Below, piece after piece: positions 28,532 to 37,884 of a DNA stretch of 64,000 nt. The position numbers and the translations under genes were made by a program. A model generated the notes under the pieces. That model saw nothing but the letters and a program-made list of their open reading frames with translations, was not told the origin of the DNA and ran no database searches. Each line of letters starts with the position of its first letter. Position 1 is the first letter of the stretch. Source of the stretch: Alphaproteobacteria bacterium. GTDB taxonomy: Bacteria > Pseudomonadota > Alphaproteobacteria > TMED109. The stretch spans positions 156,391 to 220,390 of the forward strand of contig JAJDZX010000030.1 of NCBI GenBank assembly GCA_022824395.1, given 5' to 3'.

Positions 28532-30493
28532 ATGGATCTACGGAAGGCACGGACAGTCGGCGCGGGCGTGCTGGCGGCCCTGTACGCCGTCGCCGCATTC
28601 CCGGCCGAGGCAAAGGACACGAGCTACGTGGGCTCGGTCCAGGTCATCCGTGACGGCGGCGGCCGGCAGGTCGTGCGCGGGACTGCATTTCTCGACCGGA
28701 ACCGCAACTCCGAACTCGACGCCGGTGAAGCCGGCATTCCCGGCGTGATGGTGTCGAACGGCCGGGAGGTGGTACGCACCGACGCGGCCGGCGCCTATGC
28801 GCTGCCGGCGTACGACGACATGAATGTGTTCATCACGAAACCGGCGGGTTACGCCGTCCCGGTGAACGCAGACTTGGTTCCGCAGTTCCACTACGTCCAC
28901 AAGACCGCAGGATCGCCCAATCTCCGGTTCGGCGGCATCGCGCCCACCGGGCCCCTGCCCGGGACAATCAATTTTCCGTTGATCGAGGATCCCGTCGGCG
29001 ATCGTTTCGAATGTCTGGTCTTCGGTGACACCCAGTCCTACACGAACCGGGAAGTCTCCTACGTCCGCGACACCGTCGGGACGATGCTGGTCGAGCGCGA
29101 CAACGCCGCGACCGAATGCCTGATCTTCGAGGGCGACGTCATGGGCGACGACCTCTCCCTGTTCGGCCGGTTCAAGCGCATCATCGCTCGAGGCCAGGTT
29201 CCCCAGTACTACGTTGCCGGCAACCATGATCTCGACTTTGACGCCGCCAGCGACGCGCATTCGTTCGACACGTTCCGGCGCGAATGGGGCCCGGAGTACT
29301 ACTCGTTCGACATCGGGAAGGTGCACTTCGTCGTGCTTGACGACGTCCGCTATCCGTGCAACGGCGTCGACGACCACCCCTTCTGCGCACCGGACGCCGC
29401 CCCCACCTACAACGGCGTGATCCACGACCGGCAGCTGACCTGGCTGCGCAACGACCTCGCCCACGTGCCCGGGGACCGGCTGCTCGTGCTCAACACGCAC
29501 ATTCCGTTCGTGAGCTACTCGGACGCAACGACCCGGAAGCACCAGATCGATAACCTGGCCGCACTCCACGCCATCATCGGCGACCGGCCGGCACTGGGCC
29601 TGTCTGGACACACCCACACGACCGAACAGATCCTGCCGGGCGAGCATTTTGCCGGCTGGCGCGAGGCGACGGGCACGGGAACGGCGCCGTTTCACCAGAT
29701 CGTCACCGGGGCCGTCTCGGGATCGTGGTGGGCCGGCGACCTCGATGACCACGGCATCCCGCATGCAACCCAGCGCCTGGGGGCGCCGCGCGGCTACTAC
29801 GTCCTCTCGTTCGACGGCGCGAGCTACATCGATACGTACCAAGCGTTCGGGCAGGAGCCCGGCGAGCAGTTCCACGCCGCATTCAACACGCCGCGGTTTC
29901 GCCGGTGGGCGGAAACCCTGTTCACCTTTGCCGACAGCCACCGGACACCCTCGGACGCGATCCCGCCGGTCACGGTCTCCGACCTCGGGGACCCCAACAT
30001 GGTGACCCTGACAGACCTGGAAGGCGGGACGTGGCTGGCGATCAACGTCTGGAACGGGTCGCGGGACAGCCGCGTAACGGTGTCGATCAACGGCGGGGCT
30101 CCCATCGAGGCGACGCGAACGCAACCCGGCGCCGGTGAGCAGGCGAAAACCGGGCCCGCGTTCACGGATCCGTGGGCGCTCGCGAAACAGGCGACCCAGG
30201 GCCGGATCACCTTTCGCAGCACCGAAGGCGGCGATGCGGCCGCCGGGTTCACGACCTGGCGCGGAGTGTCCTGGCAAGGCGCCGCCGGGCCGTTCCAGCC
30301 CTGGATGCTGACGCGCCGGTCCAATCACCTATGGCGCGCCGATCTCCCGCGGTCGTTGCCGCTCGGCGTCCATACCGCAGAAATCGTGACGACCGATCGG
30401 TACGGGCGGACCTATTCCAGCACCAGGCCCTTCGAGGTCGTGGACCCGCTCCCCGACATGGGCTGGCCTTGGAAAACCGGCTCGTTCGAATAG
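28532..30493 (+). CDS. Secreted calcineurin-like metallophosphoesterase with N- and C-terminal beta domains
   Basis: A 653-residue exported phosphoesterase. The signal peptide spans residues 1-27 (ending FPAEA). Next is a SdrD/Cna-B-like beta domain (about 33-150, [19 protein letters not shown]). The catalytic domain (about 155-410) has all metal motifs: FGDTQ, GDVMGDD, GNHDLD, NTHIPF and GHTHTTE. A C-terminal beta domain follows (about 430-653). This is the MetallophosN-Metallophos-MetallophosC layout. A GTG four codons upstream (28520) is an alternative start. It would act in the periplasm or outside on phosphoesters. Monocistronic. Confidence 0.92.
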   Translation: MDLRKARTVGAGVLAALYAVAAFPAEAKDTSYVGSVQVIRDGGGRQVVRGTAFLDRNRNSELDAGEAGIPGVMVSNGREVVRTDAAGAYALPAYDDMNVFITKPAGYAVPVNADLVPQFHYVHKTAGSPNLRFGGIAPTGPLPGTINFPLIEDPVGDRFECLVFGDTQSYTNREVSYVRDTVGTMLVERDNAATECLIFEGDVMGDDLSLFGRFKRIIARGQVPQYYVAGNHDLDFDAASDAHSFDTFRREWGPEYYSFDIGKVHFVVLDDVRYPCNGVDDHPFCAPDAAPTYNGVIHDRQLTWLRNDLAHVPGDRLLVLNTHIPFVSYSDATTRKHQIDNLAALHAIIGDRPALGLSGHTHTTEQILPGEHFAGWREATGTGTAPFHQIVTGAVSGSWWAGDLDDHGIPHATQRLGAPRGYYVLSFDGASYIDTYQAFGQEPGEQFHAAFNTPRFRRWAETLFTFADSHRTPSDAIPPVTVSDLGDPNMVTLTDLEGGTWLAINVWNGSRDSRVTVSINGGAPIEATRTQPGAGEQAKTGPAFTDPWALAKQATQGRITFRSTEGGDAAAGFTTWRGVSWQGAAGPFQPWMLTRRSNHLWRADLPRSLPLGVHTAEIVTTDRYGRTYSSTRPFEVVDPLPDMGWPWKTGSFE

Positions 30494-30616
30494 CATCGGC
30501 GCGCGCCCGCGGCGTGAATGCGCCTGATCGCTGTGGCAGCGCGAACAGGCGCGACGGTTCTCACGAGATCGAGGACGTTCGACCGGTAGGCCCCGCACCA
30601 GCAAGGAGGATCGCAC

Positions 30617-31384
30617 GTGACCCAGAAGGAATTCGCCGGACGGACGGCGCTCGTAACGGGAGGATCGCGCGGCATCGGCCGGGCGATCTGCGTGCGCCTG
30701 GCGCGCGCCGGCGCATGGGTGGCGGTCAACTATGCGGCCAACCCTGACGCCGCTGCGGAAACGCTCGAACTGATAACCGCCGAAGGCGGCAGCGGCGGCC
30801 TGTTTCAGGCGGACGTCTCGTCGTTCGAAGCGACCGGCGCCATGTACGACGCGATCGAAGCCGAGCGCGGTACCGTCGATCTCCTGGTGACAAATGCGGG
30901 CATCGCATCCTTCGACGACAACGCGGACATGAATGCAGACGTGTGGCGGCAGATTCTCTCGGTCAACCTGGACGGGACGTTCCACAGCGTGTGGCGCGCC
31001 AAGGAGCGCATGCTGGCCCAGGAGTACGGGCGAATCGTTTGCATCTCATCCATCAACGGCATTGCTCCGAGCCGCATCCGCCGCGACCGGCTGATCGCGT
31101 ACGGCACGTCGAAGTCCGCCGTCATCAGCTTCGCGCGCAGCTGCGCCATGGCGCTGGGACCGGCCATTCGGGTGAACTGCGTCGCGCCGGGCCTGATCGA
31201 TACCGACATGACCAAGGACATGAGCGAAGAGATGCGCGAACGCATCATCGCGTCGACCCCGGCCGGGCGCACCGGGAAACCCGAAGACGTCGCTGAACTG
31301 ACGTACTTCCTGCTCAGCGACGCGGCCGACTTCGTCACAGGACAGACGTACGTGACGTCCGGCGGTTTGGTCACGCTGCCGTGA
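30617..31384 (+). CDS. SDR family oxidoreductase (FabG-like)
   Basis: A 255-residue short-chain dehydrogenase. [10 protein letters not shown] binds the dinucleotide, TNAG follows, and the catalytic Ser (SSINGI) and YGTSK Tyr/Lys are present; the C-terminal [22 protein letters not shown] is typical. The N and [11 protein letters not shown] loop near the active site is unusual. The start is GTG at 30617 with an excellent AAGGAGGA ribosome binding site. Substrate unknown; 3-oxoacyl reductase-like activity is the default guess. Confidence 0.9.
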   Translation: MTQKEFAGRTALVTGGSRGIGRAICVRLARAGAWVAVNYAANPDAAAETLELITAEGGSGGLFQADVSSFEATGAMYDAIEAERGTVDLLVTNAGIASFDDNADMNADVWRQILSVNLDGTFHSVWRAKERMLAQEYGRIVCISSINGIAPSRIRRDRLIAYGTSKSAVISFARSCAMALGPAIRVNCVAPGLIDTDMTKDMSEEMRERIIASTPAGRTGKPEDVAELTYFLLSDAADFVTGQTYVTSGGLVTLP

Positions 31385-31498
31385 GCGGCTGTCCGAGGCG
31401 CGCGGCAGGCGCAGCCAACGAGCCCACTACCCGCGACTGACCCCGCGGGCGGCCCGTCCGCCCGGCCAGCAGCCCAGCCGGAGGGCCCGGTCGAACGG

Positions 31499-31546
31499 TT
31501 GCAAACGGTCCCGGCAGCTCCTATATTCAACCGTATGGTTGAATAT
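31499..31546 (+). promoter_or_regulatory. Promoter and palindromic operator of the ArsR/SRPBCC pair
   Basis: TTGCAA (31499-31504) and TATATT (31522-31527) are separated by 17 bp, a good sigma-70 match. A perfect 10-bp inverted repeat, ATATTCAACC / GGTTGAATAT with a 4-bp loop, spans 31523-31546. It covers the -10 element and the ATG at 31535. Transcription would begin at about the ATG, so the message is probably leaderless. The palindrome is a strong candidate site for the ArsR protein encoded immediately downstream. Confidence 0.75.
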
Positions 31547-31876
31547 CATCTCGATCATGTCTTCCGGGCGCTCTCCGATCCCACTCGCCGGGCGATCCTC
31601 GGTCGCCTCGCAGAGGGGGAGGCGACCGTCGGCCGTCTCGCCAAGCCATTTCCCGTTTCCTTCGCCGCGGTGTCGAAACACATCGGGGTGCTGGAGCGGG
31701 CTGGCCTGGTGACGCGCGAGGCGCGGGGCCGCGAACGCGTGTGCCGGATCAACCCGGCCGGGCTCACGGATGTTCGCGCCTGGATCGATTTCCACGAGCG
31801 CTTCTGGACGGAACGTCTGGACGCACTGGATGCGCTGGTCGCGGAAACGCCCGGCGAACCGGACCGGACGCGGTAG
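31535..31876 (+). CDS. ArsR/SmtB family transcriptional repressor
   Basis: A 113-residue winged-helix repressor. The HTH lies at about residues 9-75: FRALSDPTRRAILGRLAEGEATVGRLA, then FAAVSKHIGVLERAGLV as the recognition helix, then the wing. No metal-binding cysteines are visible, so it is of the metal-independent type found with SRPBCC genes. ATG 31535 lies inside a perfect palindrome that also covers the -10 element, indicating autorepression. The SRPBCC gene starts 47 bp downstream. The inducer is unknown. Confidence 0.94.
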   Translation: MVEYHLDHVFRALSDPTRRAILGRLAEGEATVGRLAKPFPVSFAAVSKHIGVLERAGLVTREARGRERVCRINPAGLTDVRAWIDFHERFWTERLDALDALVAETPGEPDRTR

Positions 31877-31923
31877 CCATCGCCAGACCGTAGCGCCGAC
31901 AGAACCTTTTCAGGAGCCCCGTC

Positions 31924-32373
31924 ATGACCGCACCTCGGCCACTCGAACAGGAAGTCTCCCTGACCCTGCACCGCACCATCGCTGCGCCGGTCGAGACCGT
32001 TTACGCCGCGTGGACCGACCCGGAGATGATGCGCCAGTGGTTCGCACCCGGCGATCTTGCCGTGGCGCGGGCAGTGGCAGAAGTCGAAGTCGGAGGCACG
32101 TTTCTTGTCGAGATGCGCGGCACGGATGGAGAACAGCACCTGACCCGCGGCGTGTACCGCGAAGTCGTCCCCAACCGCCGCCTGGTGCACACCTGGCAAT
32201 GGGAGGGGAGCGACGTCGAATCGCTGGTCACCGTCGAGTTCGAGGCAGAATCGGCCCAGACAACCCACCTCACGCTCACCCACTCCCGGTTTGCCGACGC
32301 GGAATCGCGCGACCGGCACGAGGGCGGCTGGAGCGGCTGCCTCGCGAAACTGACCGCGCTGTTCCCGGCCTAG
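31924..32373 (+). CDS. SRPBCC (AHSA1-type) domain protein
   Basis: A 149-residue START-like protein of the activator-of-Hsp90 homologue 1 class. The TLHRTIAAPVETVYAAWTDPEMMRQWFAPG segment is the family signature and EGGWSGCLAKLTALF is the terminal helix. It is the second gene of an ArsR-SRPBCC operon, a widespread pairing in which the repressor controls a ligand-binding or detoxifying SRPBCC protein. No membrane segment. The ligand cannot be told. Confidence 0.93.
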   Translation: MTAPRPLEQEVSLTLHRTIAAPVETVYAAWTDPEMMRQWFAPGDLAVARAVAEVEVGGTFLVEMRGTDGEQHLTRGVYREVVPNRRLVHTWQWEGSDVESLVTVEFEAESAQTTHLTLTHSRFADAESRDRHEGGWSGCLAKLTALFPA

Positions 32374-32567
32374 GCGATCCTGGACGGGACGGAGACCCCG
32401 CGGGTGCCGGCATCGCAGGCAGGGCACCCCGAGGTACCCACAACCTCCATCCGCACCCGGCCAAGCCGCCAGCGGCGCAACCGCGCGCCGCGGTCGCGTC
32501 TACCCGAACTCCGGGTGCTGCGCTGGTGCTGAGCCTGGCTCCTTGACGAGCCGGGCTGCGGCAACGG

Positions 32568-33218
32568 CTAGCCCAGCTTGGCGAGCAGCTCCGCCGGAAT
32601 GTGCGGCACCGGGTCCGACTTCTGCCAGCACGGCAGCGCCTCGACCCGGCTCATCCAGGCCCGGATGCCCGGGTAATTTTCCAGCGGCAGCTGCTGGACC
32701 GCGTGCAGGTGCATGGGCGCGGCCACGGCGATGTCGGCGATGGTGGCCTGGCCGTCGCTGATCCATTCCCGGTCCCTGAGACGCGCTTCCAGGACCGATG
32801 CCAGGGCGTGAAACGTCGGCGCATGGTTCTCGAGGACCGCCTGGTCCGGCTTGTCGTCGAGGATCGGCTTGACGACGTTCTCGACCAGAAAGACGTAACA
32901 GCCGGCAAACCACTTGCTCGACTCCCAGAGCAGCCAACGGGTGATGTCGGCGCGGATCTTGGGGTCCGACGGATACACGGCCCGGTTCCCCGTCTTTTCG
33001 GCGGCGTAGACGAGAATCGCGTTCGATTCCCACAGCACCAAGTCGCCGTCGACCAGTGCCGGCAACTCGGCGTTCGGGTTGACTGCCTTGAAGTCGGGCT
33101 TCTTGTGGTCACCGCCGAAGTAGTCGAGGATTTCCTCGTCGTAACCCGCGCCGATCAAGTCCAGGCCGGCGACCACCTTGCGGCAGTTCACGGTGATGGG
33201 GTCGAAATAGAGTTTCAT
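32568..33218 (-). CDS. Glutathione S-transferase
   Basis: A 216-residue GST. The thioredoxin-fold N-terminus (MKLYFDPITVNCRKVVAGLDLIGAGY) has a Ser/Thr/Cys-containing start region, with NPNAELPALVDGD and the glutathione-binding WESNAILVYAAE. The helical domain (about 90-210) ends with GQATIADIAVAAPMHL. ATG 33218 gives the correct N-terminus and has a GGGAGC site. Probably involved in detoxification or thiol chemistry; substrate unknown. Confidence 0.93.
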   Translation of the reverse strand: MKLYFDPITVNCRKVVAGLDLIGAGYDEEILDYFGGDHKKPDFKAVNPNAELPALVDGDLVLWESNAILVYAAEKTGNRAVYPSDPKIRADITRWLLWESSKWFAGCYVFLVENVVKPILDDKPDQAVLENHAPTFHALASVLEARLRDREWISDGQATIADIAVAAPMHLHAVQQLPLENYPGIRAWMSRVEALPCWQKSDPVPHIPAELLAKLG

Positions 33219-33583
33219 GGTCGTGCTCCCTGGTGCACGTGATCGTCGCAGTTGGTCCGGACAGTCCGAGGAGAGATCGCGGTCAACCGGTTGGCTGAGG
33301 AGGGGTACCCGCGGCGGCGACGGCGACGGCGACAGGTACCGGATCGGCCCTCGGAAGAGAGCGCTTCGCGGAGGGCCCGGCCAGCGGGTAACGTAGCGCC
33401 CGCCTGACCGCAGGCAAGGCCCGGACTGCTCCAAGCCTCGCCGACCGAACGCGGCCAATCCCCGGGGCGCTCCTGGCGGAGCCTCCTCCCACGGCTCCGT
33501 CCCGCCGCACGGCCGTCCAGGTCATCGCGCCGTCCAGGTCATTGCGCCGCCAAGGACGGGGTGCCGCGCGCGGCCGGAGCTGG
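33219..33583. other. Non-coding gap with short tandem repeats
   Basis: No gene is supported in these 365 bp. It holds a GGCGAC-type hexanucleotide run at about 33314-33334 flanked by GGTACC/GGTACC, and a 17-bp tandem duplication (33514-33530 and 33531-33547, one mismatch). Confidence 0.5.
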
Positions 33584-34078
33584 CTACTTCAGCAGTTCTG
33601 CGGCCGCGTCGATTCCCGCCTGCGCGCACTCCTCGTCCTGGTCCGACGTGGCGCCCGAGACGCCGACACCGCCGACGTGCTGACCATCCGCCGTCATGAT
33701 CGGCAAGCCCCCTGGGAAGATGACGAGGCCCGGAACGTGCTGCGCGCCGTGGGGACGGTCCCCCTTGTAAATGAACTCCCCGAACGAACGCGTGGAACGC
33801 GGGAAATTCGCCGACGTCTGCCCCTTCAGCATGGCGACCTGAATGCTACCCCGCTGCGCGTCATCGGCCCGGCTGAAGTACTTGAGGTCGGCGCCCTGGT
33901 CGTAGATGGCGATGATGACGGGCCGCCAGCCCATCTCCACGGCCTTGGCCTCGCACGCCTCCGCGATCACCTTTGCCGCCTCCAGTGTGAGGATTGCCCG
34001 CTGCTCGGCTGCCAGGGCGGTTGCGGCACCCAGCGTGAAGGTAAGTGCGGCGACTAGCGCCGTGCCGATCGATTTCAT
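33584..34078 (-). CDS. Secreted GlcG/HbpS family heme-binding-like protein
   Basis: A 164-residue protein with a signal peptide at residues 1-23 (ALVAALTFTLGAATALA). The GlcG/HbpS fold follows: LTLEAAKVIAEACEAKAVEMGW, then SFGEFIYKGDRPHGAQHVPGLVIFPGGLPI, then HVGGVGVSGATSDQDEECAQAGIDA. Family members include HbpS, which binds heme outside the cell, and GlcG of unknown function in glycolate operons. No partner gene is adjacent, so no pathway is assigned. Confidence 0.88.
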   Translation of the reverse strand: MKSIGTALVAALTFTLGAATALAAEQRAILTLEAAKVIAEACEAKAVEMGWRPVIIAIYDQGADLKYFSRADDAQRGSIQVAMLKGQTSANFPRSTRSFGEFIYKGDRPHGAQHVPGLVIFPGGLPIMTADGQHVGGVGVSGATSDQDEECAQAGIDAAAELLK

Positions 34079-34473
34079 GGCTTCGTGACCCCAGAGATAT
34101 TGGACAGTCGGAACCCTGCCAGCGTCGCGTACAGCCAGATGGCCAGCACCGCCGACGCGGTCTGTACGTTCCTCCGAAAGAACCTATCCACCGAGGATTC
34201 GAACGGCAAACGCCCAATCACCGGCGGGTTCGCGGGGAATCGCCGTGGGGCGCGGCACAGCCGGGTTCAACGGCTTCCGAGCAAGCGGCTGCGGTGGGAT
34301 CGTCAGCCGCGGAGCCCGGGGGTCGGCCGACCGCTCGAGATGTTCCCGTGACCACGGTCCGAGTCCCGATCTGGAACATGGAATCGGACCGCTTCCCCCG
34401 AGCGACCGGCTTGCCAGTTGGGTGCCGCCAGCCGCCCTTGCGGCAACCACGGTGATGCCCCAATCTGTCGCGG
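34079..34473. other. Divergent intergenic region between the GlcG-like gene and dnaB
   Basis: These 395 bp must hold two outward promoters, but no strong consensus elements are visible. A GGATTCGAAC string at about 34194-34203 looks like a tRNA T-loop complement but does not pair into a T arm. No ORF is supported. Confidence 0.45.
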
Positions 34474-35973
34474 ATGCCCGACGACCCGCAGCCGATTCCG
34501 TCGCCCGAATCCGCGCCGCCCGATCGGACGGAGACGAGCGACCGGTCGCCGCCGCGGAACGTGGAAGCCGAAGAGGCGCTGCTCGGAACCCTGCTCCACA
34601 ACGACCGGGCGTTCGAGTACGTCGAGCAGCTGCGCGGCTCCCATTTCTACGTCCCGGTCCACGGGCGCATCTTCGAGGCGGCCCGCGGCCTCATCCAGCA
34701 GGGCCGGCGGGCCGACGCGGTCACGCTCAAGCCGCAATTCGCGCGTGACCGGGCCCTCGCGGATGTCGACGACTACCTCGAGCGGCTGGTCCACGGCGCG
34801 ATGCCGCCGGAAGCAGCCCGCCACTACGGCGGGATCATCCTGGACCTGGCCCAGCGCCGCTCGCTCATGGAGATCGGGTCCCGGATCGAATACAACGCCT
34901 CGGACGTGCGGGTGGAGACGTCTGCTGCCGCGCAGATCGAGGACGCCGAGCAGCAGCTCTTCGAGATTTCCGAGCACGGCAAGGGGCCCGGCGGGCCCCA
35001 GCCGTTCGTCAGCGGTCTCACCGATGCCATCCGCGCTGCCGAGGCGGCCTACCAGCTCGGCGGGAAGCTGTCCGGCGTCACGTCGGGCCTGGCCGGCCTC
35101 GATGACCTGCTCGGCGGCTTCCATCGCTCCGATCTCATCATCCTGGCCGGAAGACCGGGCATGGGGAAGACGGCGCTCGCGACGGATTTCGCGCGCGCCG
35201 CCAGCCGGCCGGAGATTTTCGTCCCGTGGGAGGACGACGCGAGCAAACCCAAGGGAATCGTCGCGGTGTTCTCGCTGGAAATGGCCGCCACCCAGCTGGC
35301 CAACCGGATTCTCTCGGCCGAGACCAGCATCTCCTCCGAGGACATTCGCCGCGGCGCGATCAAGGACCGCGAGCTCACCCGGCTGATCGACGTCTCCAAG
35401 GACCTCGAGGACCTTCGCCTCTTCATCGACGACACCGCCGCCATCTCCATCCCGCAACTCCGCACCCGCGCCCGGCGCCTGATGCGCACCGAGCACGGGC
35501 TGCGGCTGATCGTCGTCGACTACCTGCAATTGATGACCGCCACGCGGAACCACAATTCGAGGGTCAACGAGATCAGCGAGATCTCCCAGGGCCTGAAATC
35601 CATTGCGATGGAACTGAATGTGCCGGTGGTCGCGCTCTCGCAACTGAGCCGTCAGGTCGAAGGCCGCGAGGACAAGCGCCCGCAGCTGCAGGATCTTCGG
35701 GACTCGGGCTCGATCGAGCAGGATGCGGACGTGGTGCTGTTCATCTACCGCGAGCACTACTACCTGCGCCAGCAGGAGCCGCAGCGCCGGGACGACGAGG
35801 ACGAGGCGAAGTTCAGGCCCCGCTACGACCGCTGGATGGAGCGTCTCAAGGAAACCGCGAACTCCGCACAAATCTACGTCAGCAAGCAGCGGCACGGCCG
35901 TCAAGGTGACGTCAAGGTCCGTTTCGACCCCCGCTTCACCCGCTTCAGCGATCTCCACGACTCCGACCAGTAG
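34474..35973 (+). CDS. dnaB: Replicative DNA helicase
   Basis: A 499-residue DnaB-type hexameric helicase that unwinds the replication fork. The N-terminal domain begins RNVEAEEALLGTLLHNDRAFEYV at residue 28. The RecA-like ATPase domain starts near residue 190: GLAGLDDLLGGFHRSDLIILAGRPGMGKTALA contains Walker A, IVVDYLQLM is Walker B, and SQLSRQVEGR is the DNA-binding loop. An internal stretch (about 250-262, WEDDASKPKG) occurs in many alphaproteobacterial DnaB. The C-terminus is a normal DPRFTRFSDL. Confidence 0.96.
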   Translation: MPDDPQPIPSPESAPPDRTETSDRSPPRNVEAEEALLGTLLHNDRAFEYVEQLRGSHFYVPVHGRIFEAARGLIQQGRRADAVTLKPQFARDRALADVDDYLERLVHGAMPPEAARHYGGIILDLAQRRSLMEIGSRIEYNASDVRVETSAAAQIEDAEQQLFEISEHGKGPGGPQPFVSGLTDAIRAAEAAYQLGGKLSGVTSGLAGLDDLLGGFHRSDLIILAGRPGMGKTALATDFARAASRPEIFVPWEDDASKPKGIVAVFSLEMAATQLANRILSAETSISSEDIRRGAIKDRELTRLIDVSKDLEDLRLFIDDTAAISIPQLRTRARRLMRTEHGLRLIVVDYLQLMTATRNHNSRVNEISEISQGLKSIAMELNVPVVALSQLSRQVEGREDKRPQLQDLRDSGSIEQDADVVLFIYREHYYLRQQEPQRRDDEDEAKFRPRYDRWMERLKETANSAQIYVSKQRHGRQGDVKVRFDPRFTRFSDLHDSDQ

Positions 35974-37093
35974 TCAGCCCTCGCCGGGCAGTGCGGCGCT
36001 GGAGACAGCACTGGCCCGGGCCGGATGCGCCCTGATCGTCGATCTGGGCGCCGTGCGGTCCAACTTCCGCACCCTCCGGGACCAGGCTGGCCCGGGTTGC
36101 GAGGTCGCGGGAGTCGTGAAGGCCGGCGGCTACGGGATGGGAGCGCCCCGCATCGCGGCCGCGCTGGCGGCGGCGGGCTGCCGCACCTTTTTCGTCGCCA
36201 CGCCGGACGAGGGCGAGGCCGTGCGCCCGGCCGTTCCCGATGCCTTCGTCTACGTACTGGCGGGAGGCGCGGCGCTGCCAGCCGACAGCGAACTGATCCC
36301 GGTCCTTAACCACCCGGGCGATTCCGAGCACCGCCGGACGGCCGCCGCCGCCGCCGGCCGGGCGCTCGTGGCGGCGGTACACGTGGACACCGGGATGAAC
36401 CGGCTGGGCTACGGGGCCGCCGACTGGCGCGCGTTCTGCGCCGAGCCCACCCGCCGTTCCGGCCTCGACGTCCGCGTCGTGATGAGCCACCTAGCCGCGG
36501 CGGAAATTCCGGACCATCCGCTCAACGCCGAGCAGCTGGCTCGGTTCGAGGCGGCCCGGGAGCAGGCGCCGTTCGCCGCGCGCGCGAGCCTGGCCAATTC
36601 GTCGGGAATCTGGCTCCCCGCCGCCTTCCGATTTGACATGGCCCGGGCCGGCGCCGCGCTGTTCGGGATCAACCCCACCCCGGCGCGCCCGAATCCGATG
36701 ACCGCGGTCGCCCGCCTGGTCGGGCGGATCCAGCAGGTGCGCTCCGTTGACCGGGGGGAGGGCGTCGGGTACGGTCATACTTGGGTTTCCCCGAATGCGC
36801 GACGCATTGCCACCGTGTCGGCGGGTTATGCCGACGGGTACCCGAGGCACCTCGGGAATACGGGCCGTGTCGCGATCGGTGGCCATGTCGCGCCGGTCGT
36901 GGGGCGAATCTCCATGGATTTGGTCACCGTTGACGTTTCCGGCGTGCCGGACCCTGTCGCCAACCCCGGCGCCGTCGTGGACCTGCTCGGTCCCCTAGTT
37001 CCAGTGGACGACGTGGCCGCGCGCGGCGGGACGATCGGCTACGAAATTCTCGCCCGCCTGGGCAGCCGCGTCCCCCGACTGTACGTGGATTGA
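35906..37093 (+). CDS. alr: Alanine racemase
   Basis: A PLP enzyme making D-alanine for peptidoglycan. PLP lysine is in VVKAGGYGMGA (the usual VKADAYG has D changed to G) and the catalytic Tyr is in VGYGHTW; RISMDLVTVDV and GTIGYEILA are intact. The start is uncertain: there is no ATG before residue ~50 of the domain. The only upstream standard start is GTG at 35906, overlapping dnaB by 68 bp and giving 395 residues with a long leader. A CTG near 35999 would give a more typical N-terminus. Confidence 0.9.
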   Translation: MTSRSVSTPASPASAISTTPTSSQPSPGSAALETALARAGCALIVDLGAVRSNFRTLRDQAGPGCEVAGVVKAGGYGMGAPRIAAALAAAGCRTFFVATPDEGEAVRPAVPDAFVYVLAGGAALPADSELIPVLNHPGDSEHRRTAAAAAGRALVAAVHVDTGMNRLGYGAADWRAFCAEPTRRSGLDVRVVMSHLAAAEIPDHPLNAEQLARFEAAREQAPFAARASLANSSGIWLPAAFRFDMARAGAALFGINPTPARPNPMTAVARLVGRIQQVRSVDRGEGVGYGHTWVSPNARRIATVSAGYADGYPRHLGNTGRVAIGGHVAPVVGRISMDLVTVDVSGVPDPVANPGAVVDLLGPLVPVDDVAARGGTIGYEILARLGSRVPRLYVD

Positions 37094-37098
37094 CACGC

Positions 37099-37884
37099 AT
37101 GCGGAGCTGGCCCAATCCGCTGGCGCCGATCGGGCGGGTGGTGCTCGAGTTCCTCGCCGCCACCGGGCGCGTGGCCCTGTTCACCGCCGAAGCGCTGTGG
37201 GCGGCGGCCCGGCCGCCGTATTTCCTGCGGCATGCTGGCCGCCAGTTCCTCGAGATCGGCTACTACTCGCTCCCCATCGTCGGGCTGACGGCGATCTTCA
37301 CCGGCATGGTGCTGGCGCTGCAGAGCTACACCGGTTTCAGCCGGTTTGCGGCGGAGAGCGCAATCCCGTCGGTGCTGGTGGTATCCCTGACGCGCGAGCT
37401 CGGTCCCGTGCTGACCGCCCTGATGGTCGCCGGGCGCGTCAGCGCCTCGATCGCCGCCGAAACCGGCACCATGCGCGTGACCGAGCAGCTCGACGCGCTG
37501 GTCACCTTGTCGGCCAACCCGCTGCAGTACCTGGTGGCGCCGCGCCTGATCGCCGGCGTGCTGGCGCTGCCGCCGCTGGTCCTGGTCGCCGACGTCATCG
37601 GCACCATGGGCGGCTTCCTGATCAGCGTCGGCAAGCTGGGGTTCGAGCCGGGCATCTTCCTGAACCGCTGCCTCGAGAGTCTCCAGACGCTGGACGTGGT
37701 CTCCGGCCTCGTGAAAGCGGCCGTATTCGGCTTCCTGATCGTCCTGATGGGGAGCTACCACGGCTTCCACTCGGAGGGCGGCGCACGCGGAGTCGGCCGG
37801 GCCACGACCAACGCCGTCATGTCGGCCTCGGCCCTCATCCTGATTGCCAACTACCTCATCACCGAAGCGTTCTTCTCGCGATGA
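37099..37884 (+). CDS. mlaE: MlaE family lipid-transport permease
   Basis: A 261-residue inner-membrane permease of the MlaE/Ttg2B family. It has about five helices and the family signatures GLTAIFTGMVLALQSY, LTRELGPVLTALMVAGRVSASIAAE and LDALVTLSANPLQYLVAPR. MlaE works with MlaF ATPase and MlaD in phospholipid or sterol traffic between membranes. ATG is 5 bp after the alr stop; mlaF overlaps by 4 bp. No MlaD gene follows. Confidence 0.95.
   Translation: MRSWPNPLAPIGRVVLEFLAATGRVALFTAEALWAAARPPYFLRHAGRQFLEIGYYSLPIVGLTAIFTGMVLALQSYTGFSRFAAESAIPSVLVVSLTRELGPVLTALMVAGRVSASIAAETGTMRVTEQLDALVTLSANPLQYLVAPRLIAGVLALPPLVLVADVIGTMGGFLISVGKLGFEPGIFLNRCLESLQTLDVVSGLVKAAVFGFLIVLMGSYHGFHSEGGARGVGRATTNAVMSASALILIANYLITEAFFSR

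Noticed and set aside
28538..30328. 596-residue frame antisense to the metallophosphoesterase
   Set aside because: Low-complexity composition, no domain, entirely covered by a sense gene with all catalytic motifs.
34190..34210. GGATTCGAAC string resembling a tRNA T loop in the gap before dnaB
   Set aside because: The flanking bases do not form a 5-bp T stem and no acceptor or anticodon arm is present.
34303..35958. 551-residue frame antisense to dnaB
   Set aside because: Shadow; dnaB has all helicase motifs on the other strand.
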